17,373 nucleotides of DNA, from contig CAJYBL010000013.1 of NCBI GenBank assembly GCA_913064995.1, positions 1 to 17,373 of the forward strand, written 5' to 3'. The position numbers and the translations under genes are program-made. The stretch's first letter is position 1, and every line of letters starts with the position of its first letter. The notes beneath the pieces are model-generated. The model had not been told where the DNA came from. It worked only from the letters and a program-made list of their open reading frames with translations, and did not search any database. The stretch comes from an uncultured Alphaproteobacteria bacterium (GTDB taxonomy: Bacteria > Pseudomonadota > Alphaproteobacteria > Puniceispirillales > Puniceispirillaceae). Below are positions 14,617 through 17,373 of this stretch, one piece after another.

Positions 14617-14645
14617 TTGACATGTTAGCCTCAAGCGCATGCCAT
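14617..14645 (+). promoter_or_regulatory. Possible sigma-70-like promoter for the HMG-CoA lyase gene
   Basis: A perfect TTGACA (14617-14622) is followed after 17 bp by TGCCAT (14640-14645), a poor -10. If used, transcription would start only about a dozen bases before the GTG start. It lies in the 136-bp divergent gap between the THI5-like gene and the lyase gene. Tentative. Confidence 0.3.
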
Positions 14646-14664
14646 AGCCAAATGGAAAATCAAA

Positions 14665-15588
14665 GTGACCCAAAACAGCGTTCGTATTTTTGAGATGAGT
14701 CCGCGTGATGGGCTGCAAAATGAACCTGTTTTCACTCTCACCGCCACCAAAATCACCAGGATAAATCTTTTGTTGAGATGCGATTTCGCCGATATCGAAG
14801 CGACCAGTTTTGTCAGCCCAAAATGGGTGCCGCAACTGGCGGATGGTGCGGCTGTAATGGTGGCTATCGACCGGCCGCCATCCGTGTCCTATGCTGCGCT
14901 TGTGCCAAATATGACTGGCTTTGATCACGCGCTTGCTGCAGGGGTTGATTCGATTGGCATCTTTGCCGCCGCATCGCAAAGCTTTAGCCAGAAAAACATC
15001 AATTGCTCAATTGCCGAAAGTCTGGGTCGGTTTCAGCCGGTCATGGCGGCCGCGGCGGCGCATAAAATACCGGTTCGCGGCTATATCAGCATGGTTGTTC
15101 ACTGTCCTGATGATGGCGATACTGACCCGCAGATTGTGGCTGATCTTGCTTCTAGAATGATGGATATGGGCTGCTATCAAATCTCGCTTGGTGATACGGT
15201 TGGTATGGCAAAACCGCCAGCGATCCAAAAGCTTCTTGATCAATGCGTTCATGCGGTTGGTGGCGCTTATCTTGCTGGCCATTATCATGATACGGGTGGG
15301 CAGGCGCTTGCCAATATTGCGGCTAGCCTGCCCTATGGGATTCGTTGTTTTGATGCGTCGGTTGGCGGGCTTGGTGGCTGCCCCTATGCGCCCGGGGCTG
15401 CCGGAAATGTGGCAAGCGAGGCAGTGGCCGAAATGCTTTCCAAAGCCGGTTTTGCCACAGGCCTTGACCATGATGCCTTGGCGGTTGCGGCAAAATTCGC
15501 CAGTAGCCTTCGCCAGCCACCCGCTAATCGGCCAAGCACTAAAAGGCCAAGCAACAATCAGCCATCCAGCAAAAGGCAAACGCCTTAA
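14665..15588 (+). CDS. Hydroxymethylglutaryl-CoA lyase family protein
   Basis: A 307-aa TIM-barrel lyase. The N-terminal motif EMSPRDGLQNE (10-20; R14 and D15) stands for the family's EVGPRDGLQNE, metal ligands are H206 and H208 in GHYHDTGGQALAN, and the catalytic cysteine is C239 in GGLGGCPYAPGAAGNVASE. It would split 3-hydroxy-3-methylglutaryl-CoA, or a longer analogue, into acetyl-CoA and acetoacetate. The frame has no ATG: GTG 14665 is the first start codon after an in-frame stop, with GGA 8 nt upstream. The catalytic body ends near residue 282, and the rest is a basic Pro/Ser pentapeptide tail. The LiuC-type hydratase starts 33 bp later, so the two likely act in sequence at the end of leucine or a related branched-chain pathway. 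Confidence 0.88.
   Translation: MTQNSVRIFEMSPRDGLQNEPVFTLTATKITRINLLLRCDFADIEATSFVSPKWVPQLADGAAVMVAIDRPPSVSYAALVPNMTGFDHALAAGVDSIGIFAAASQSFSQKNINCSIAESLGRFQPVMAAAAAHKIPVRGYISMVVHCPDDGDTDPQIVADLASRMMDMGCYQISLGDTVGMAKPPAIQKLLDQCVHAVGGAYLAGHYHDTGGQALANIAASLPYGIRCFDASVGGLGGCPYAPGAAGNVASEAVAEMLSKAGFATGLDHDALAVAAKFASSLRQPPANRPSTKRPSNNQPSSKRQTP
15514..15585 (+). repeat. 15-bp in-frame minisatellite encoding a pentapeptide tail
   Basis: The last ~24 codons of the HMG-CoA lyase gene read as five-residue units QPPAN, RPSTK, RPSNN, QPSSK, RQTP. The DNA period is 15 bp, clearest in the two GGCCAAGCA copies at 15530 and 15545. Copies are imperfect. The tail is basic, Pro/Ser-rich and likely disordered. 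Confidence 0.65.
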
Positions 15589-15621
15589 CCGGTTTTCGTG
15601 ATCTATGAGGATATGACCATC

Positions 15622-16428
15622 ATGCCCGATCTGCCCATTATTCAAACCCGTGATGCTAACGGCATTGATCATCTTTTTTTGAATCAGCCTGACCGTCATA
15701 ATGCGTTATCGCCAGACATGATTGCCGCGCTTTACGCGGCCTTTACCAAACTTGGCGATGATCCGTCCTGCCGATTGGTATGTTTTCGGGCAACAAATGC
15801 CGCGGCAACCAGCTTTTGCGCTGGTGGTGATCTTGTCTGGATGCGCCAGCAGATTGACGCACCGCGATCACAGCGCATGGCTGAGGCGGCAAAATTGGCG
15901 CATTTGCTGAAGGTGATGGACCGGTTCCCGCGGCCACTGCTTGGCTGTGTTGACGGCAATGCGTTTGGTGGCGGCATTGGCATTATGGCAGTTTGTGATG
16001 AGGTGCTGGCATCGGATGATTTGCGTTTTTGCCTGACCGAAACACGCCTTGGATTAATCCCCGCCACAATCAGCCCCTATGTTGTTGCGCGCATTGGGGC
16101 ACCAGCGGCACGGCAATTATTTATGTCGGCGCGGCGGTTTGATTCGGCAACGGCCAACCGAATTGGGCTGATCACAAAGCTGGTACCAGCCGCTGATTTC
16201 ACCGCTGAAATTGACGCCATGATCGCGCCCTATCTTGATGCGAGTCCGGCCGCAATGCAGGCGGCAAAAACCCTGATCCGCAAGCTGCAACCCGCCATTG
16301 ATGATGCCGTGATTGATATGACAATTACGGCGCTTGCCGATTGCTGGGATCACCCCGATGCGCGCGAAGGGGTTGATGCGTTTTTTGCGCGCCGCACGCC
16401 ATCATGGAAATCAGATCATATTGGCTGA
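15622..16428 (+). CDS. Enoyl-CoA hydratase, methylglutaconyl-CoA hydratase (LiuC) type
   Basis: A 268-aa crotonase. NQPDRHNALS (21-30), the oxyanion segment TSFCAGGDLVWMR (63-75), GNAFGGGIGIMAVCD (112-126) and the subfamily mark ETRLGLIPATISPYV (140-154) point to the LiuC group, which hydrates 3-methylglutaconyl-CoA to HMG-CoA. The first canonical crotonase glutamate is replaced by G120, while the second, E140, is kept; I recall this as normal in bacterial LiuC. The frame is open from GTG 15598. ATG 15622 gives the usual N-terminal length and has GAGG 11 nt upstream; ATG 15613 would leave only 2 nt. It is directly downstream of the HMG-CoA lyase, so product and substrate match. An isoprenoid (Atu-type) substrate is an alternative. 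Confidence 0.85.
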   Translation: MPDLPIIQTRDANGIDHLFLNQPDRHNALSPDMIAALYAAFTKLGDDPSCRLVCFRATNAAATSFCAGGDLVWMRQQIDAPRSQRMAEAAKLAHLLKVMDRFPRPLLGCVDGNAFGGGIGIMAVCDEVLASDDLRFCLTETRLGLIPATISPYVVARIGAPAARQLFMSARRFDSATANRIGLITKLVPAADFTAEIDAMIAPYLDASPAAMQAAKTLIRKLQPAIDDAVIDMTITALADCWDHPDAREGVDAFFARRTPSWKSDHIG

Positions 16429-16440
16429 TGCACTAGAGCT

Positions 16441-16496
16441 GGCCATGGCCGTAAAGTTATATTTCGCGAAAAAATGTTGGGTTTTTGCAAAAAACC
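16441..16496. promoter_or_regulatory. Cluster of three perfect palindromes before the last gene
   Basis: The 163-bp gap 16429-16591 contains GGCCATGGCC (16441-16450), TTTCGCGAAA (16462-16471) and TTTTTGCAAAAA (16482-16493). Their centres are exactly 21 bp apart. The last can also fold as a GGTTTTT/AAAAACC hairpin with a GCA loop, followed by only three T residues, so it is at best a weak terminator for the hydratase gene. Operators for the downstream acyl-CoA dehydrogenase are the alternative. The three differ in sequence, so chance is possible. Confidence 0.35.
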
Positions 16497-16591
16497 TTTC
16501 ACTGTGATTGGTAAATTTTTCTTCTGCCTTACCCTGCTTGATATGCCATGCCCGCTGCCACGAAACATCATCATCAAGGAGTTTTATAGCG

Positions 16592-17373
16592 ATGGATTTT
16601 TCCTATTCGCCAACACAGCAATCAATCATTGATGCGATTGACGCGATCATGGCCGATTTTGATGATGATTATTGGCTGGCGGCGGATCGTGATGGGCGGT
16701 TTCCTGAAGAATTTTATGCGGCCATTGCGGCTGGTGGCTGGCTCGGGATTGCCATGCCCGAGGCCTATGGCGGGGCGGCTCTTGCCATTGCCGAAGCAGC
16801 CTTGATGATGCAGAAAATTGCCGAAACCGGCGGCGGCATGGCGGCCGCATCAGCCGTTCATATCAATATTTTTGGGCCGCATCCGATTGTTGTTTATGGC
16901 ACTGAGGAACAGCGTTCGGCATGGCTGCCACCATTGATCAAGGGCGAGGTGAAATGCTGTTTTGGGGTTACCGAGCCGGATGCGGGGCTTGATACTGGCA
17001 ATATCCGCACCCGCGCTGATAAGATTGATGGTGGCTATTTTGTATCAGGGCAGAAAATCTGGACATCAACGGCGCAGGTGGCAAGCAAAATTTTGCTTTT
17101 GGCGCGAACCAGCCAGCCAAGCAAATCGGGTCGCCGAACTGATGGGTTGACGTTGTTTTACACCGATCTTGACCGATCCCATATCGAGGTGCGCGAAATT
17201 GCCAAAATGGGGCGCGCCGCGGTTGATAGTAATCAGATTTTCATTGATGGACTGATTGTGCCCGAGGCGCATCGTATTGGCGAGGAGGGAAAGGGGTTTT
17301 CCTATCTTCTTGATAGTCTGAATCCCGAACGGATCTTGATTGCTGCCGAGGCGCTTGGCATTGGCAAAACCGC
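16592..17373 (+). CDS. Acyl-CoA dehydrogenase, partial (C-terminus beyond right edge)
   Basis: Translated by hand: 260 codons, open to the window end. It begins MDFSYSPTQQSIIDAI, the normal N-terminal helix of ~380-aa acyl-CoA dehydrogenases. LGIAMPEAYGGAA, the FAD/substrate motif CCFGVTEPDAGLDTGNIRT, GGYFVSGQKIWTSTAQVA, the beta-domain IAKMGRAAVDSNQIFIDG and the start of the C-terminal helices (NPERILIAAEALGIGKTA) follow in order. The catalytic glutamate region lies beyond the edge. AAGGAG (16577-16582) stands 9 nt before the ATG, a strong ribosome site. It follows the HMG-CoA lyase and LiuC-type genes after 163 bp, so it may act on the same branched acyl-CoA route (for example isovaleryl- or citronellyl-CoA-like), but it could be a general short-chain enzyme. 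It is clearly a different subfamily from the 596-aa enzyme at 4213-6003. Confidence 0.9.
   Translation, partial: MDFSYSPTQQSIIDAIDAIMADFDDDYWLAADRDGRFPEEFYAAIAAGGWLGIAMPEAYGGAALAIAEAALMMQKIAETGGGMAAASAVHINIFGPHPIVVYGTEEQRSAWLPPLIKGEVKCCFGVTEPDAGLDTGNIRTRADKIDGGYFVSGQKIWTSTAQVASKILLLARTSQPSKSGRRTDGLTLFYTDLDRSHIEVREIAKMGRAAVDSNQIFIDGLIVPEAHRIGEEGKGFSYLLDSLNPERILIAAEALGIGKT

Noticed and set aside
15007..15699. 230-aa minus-strand open frame
   Set aside because: Antisense to HMG-CoA lyase and the hydratase start; composition is that of a shadow frame.
15622..16428. Missing first catalytic glutamate (G120) as a sign of an inactive hydratase
   Set aside because: As far as I recall this change is standard in the LiuC group, and the rest of the active site is intact.
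1..17373. tRNA, rRNA, CRISPR array, insertion sequence, attachment site or riboswitch
   Set aside because: None seen by eye on either strand; gaps are short, and the two largest (9212-9483 and 16429-16591) show no such structure.

Overview
The window looks like a piece of chromosome from a free-living, probably marine alphaproteobacterium of moderate GC. A SAR116/Puniceispirillum-like origin is my best guess. It rests on gene content (a methanethiol-oxidase homologue, acyl-CoA catabolism, an orphan THI5-like protein) and protein flavour, not on any search. Genes are densely packed and often translationally coupled. I see no RNA genes, insertion sequences, CRISPR arrays or integration sites.

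Layout, left to right. (1) 1-1905: a HupE/UreJ-family membrane protein (minus strand, cut by the left edge) diverges from a periplasmic DUF4198 protein. Both have signal peptides that appear to end just before a His-Glu pair, which suggests a metal-handling module. (2) 1953-4207: a Zn-dependent carbamoylase/hydantoinase-family amidase and a 3-hydroxyisobutyrate-dehydrogenase-family oxidoreductase, same strand. (3) 9211-4213, minus strand: a beta-oxidation operon in the order FadB/FadJ-like bifunctional enzyme, thiolase, FadE-like acyl-CoA dehydrogenase. Together they cover one full turn of beta-oxidation. (4) 9268-11641, plus strand: a possible 49-aa single-pass membrane peptide, then a three-gene operon joined by two ATGA overlaps: a SELENBP1/SBP56-type methanethiol oxidase (mtoX), a plant-type [2Fe-2S] ferredoxin and a YccU-type CoA-binding protein. 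(5) 11698-13602: divergent metF and metR, with an intergenic MetR-type box and a second perfect palindrome. (6) 13641-14528, minus: an orphan NMT1/THI5-like solute-binding-fold protein with no signal peptide. (7) 14665-17373, plus: HMG-CoA lyase, a LiuC-type enoyl-CoA hydratase and an acyl-CoA dehydrogenase cut by the right edge. These resemble part of a leucine or branched acyl-CoA degradation cluster.

The most interesting unit is region 4. A methanethiol oxidase would release formaldehyde, hydrogen sulfide and hydrogen peroxide from CH3SH, a product of DMSP demethylation. Here it is locked to a dedicated ferredoxin and a CoA-binding protein, and it lies end-to-end with metF/metR, which control the methyl-folate and methionine branch. 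A methyl-sulfur/one-carbon neighbourhood is a reasonable inference, but no DMSP demethylase is present in the window.
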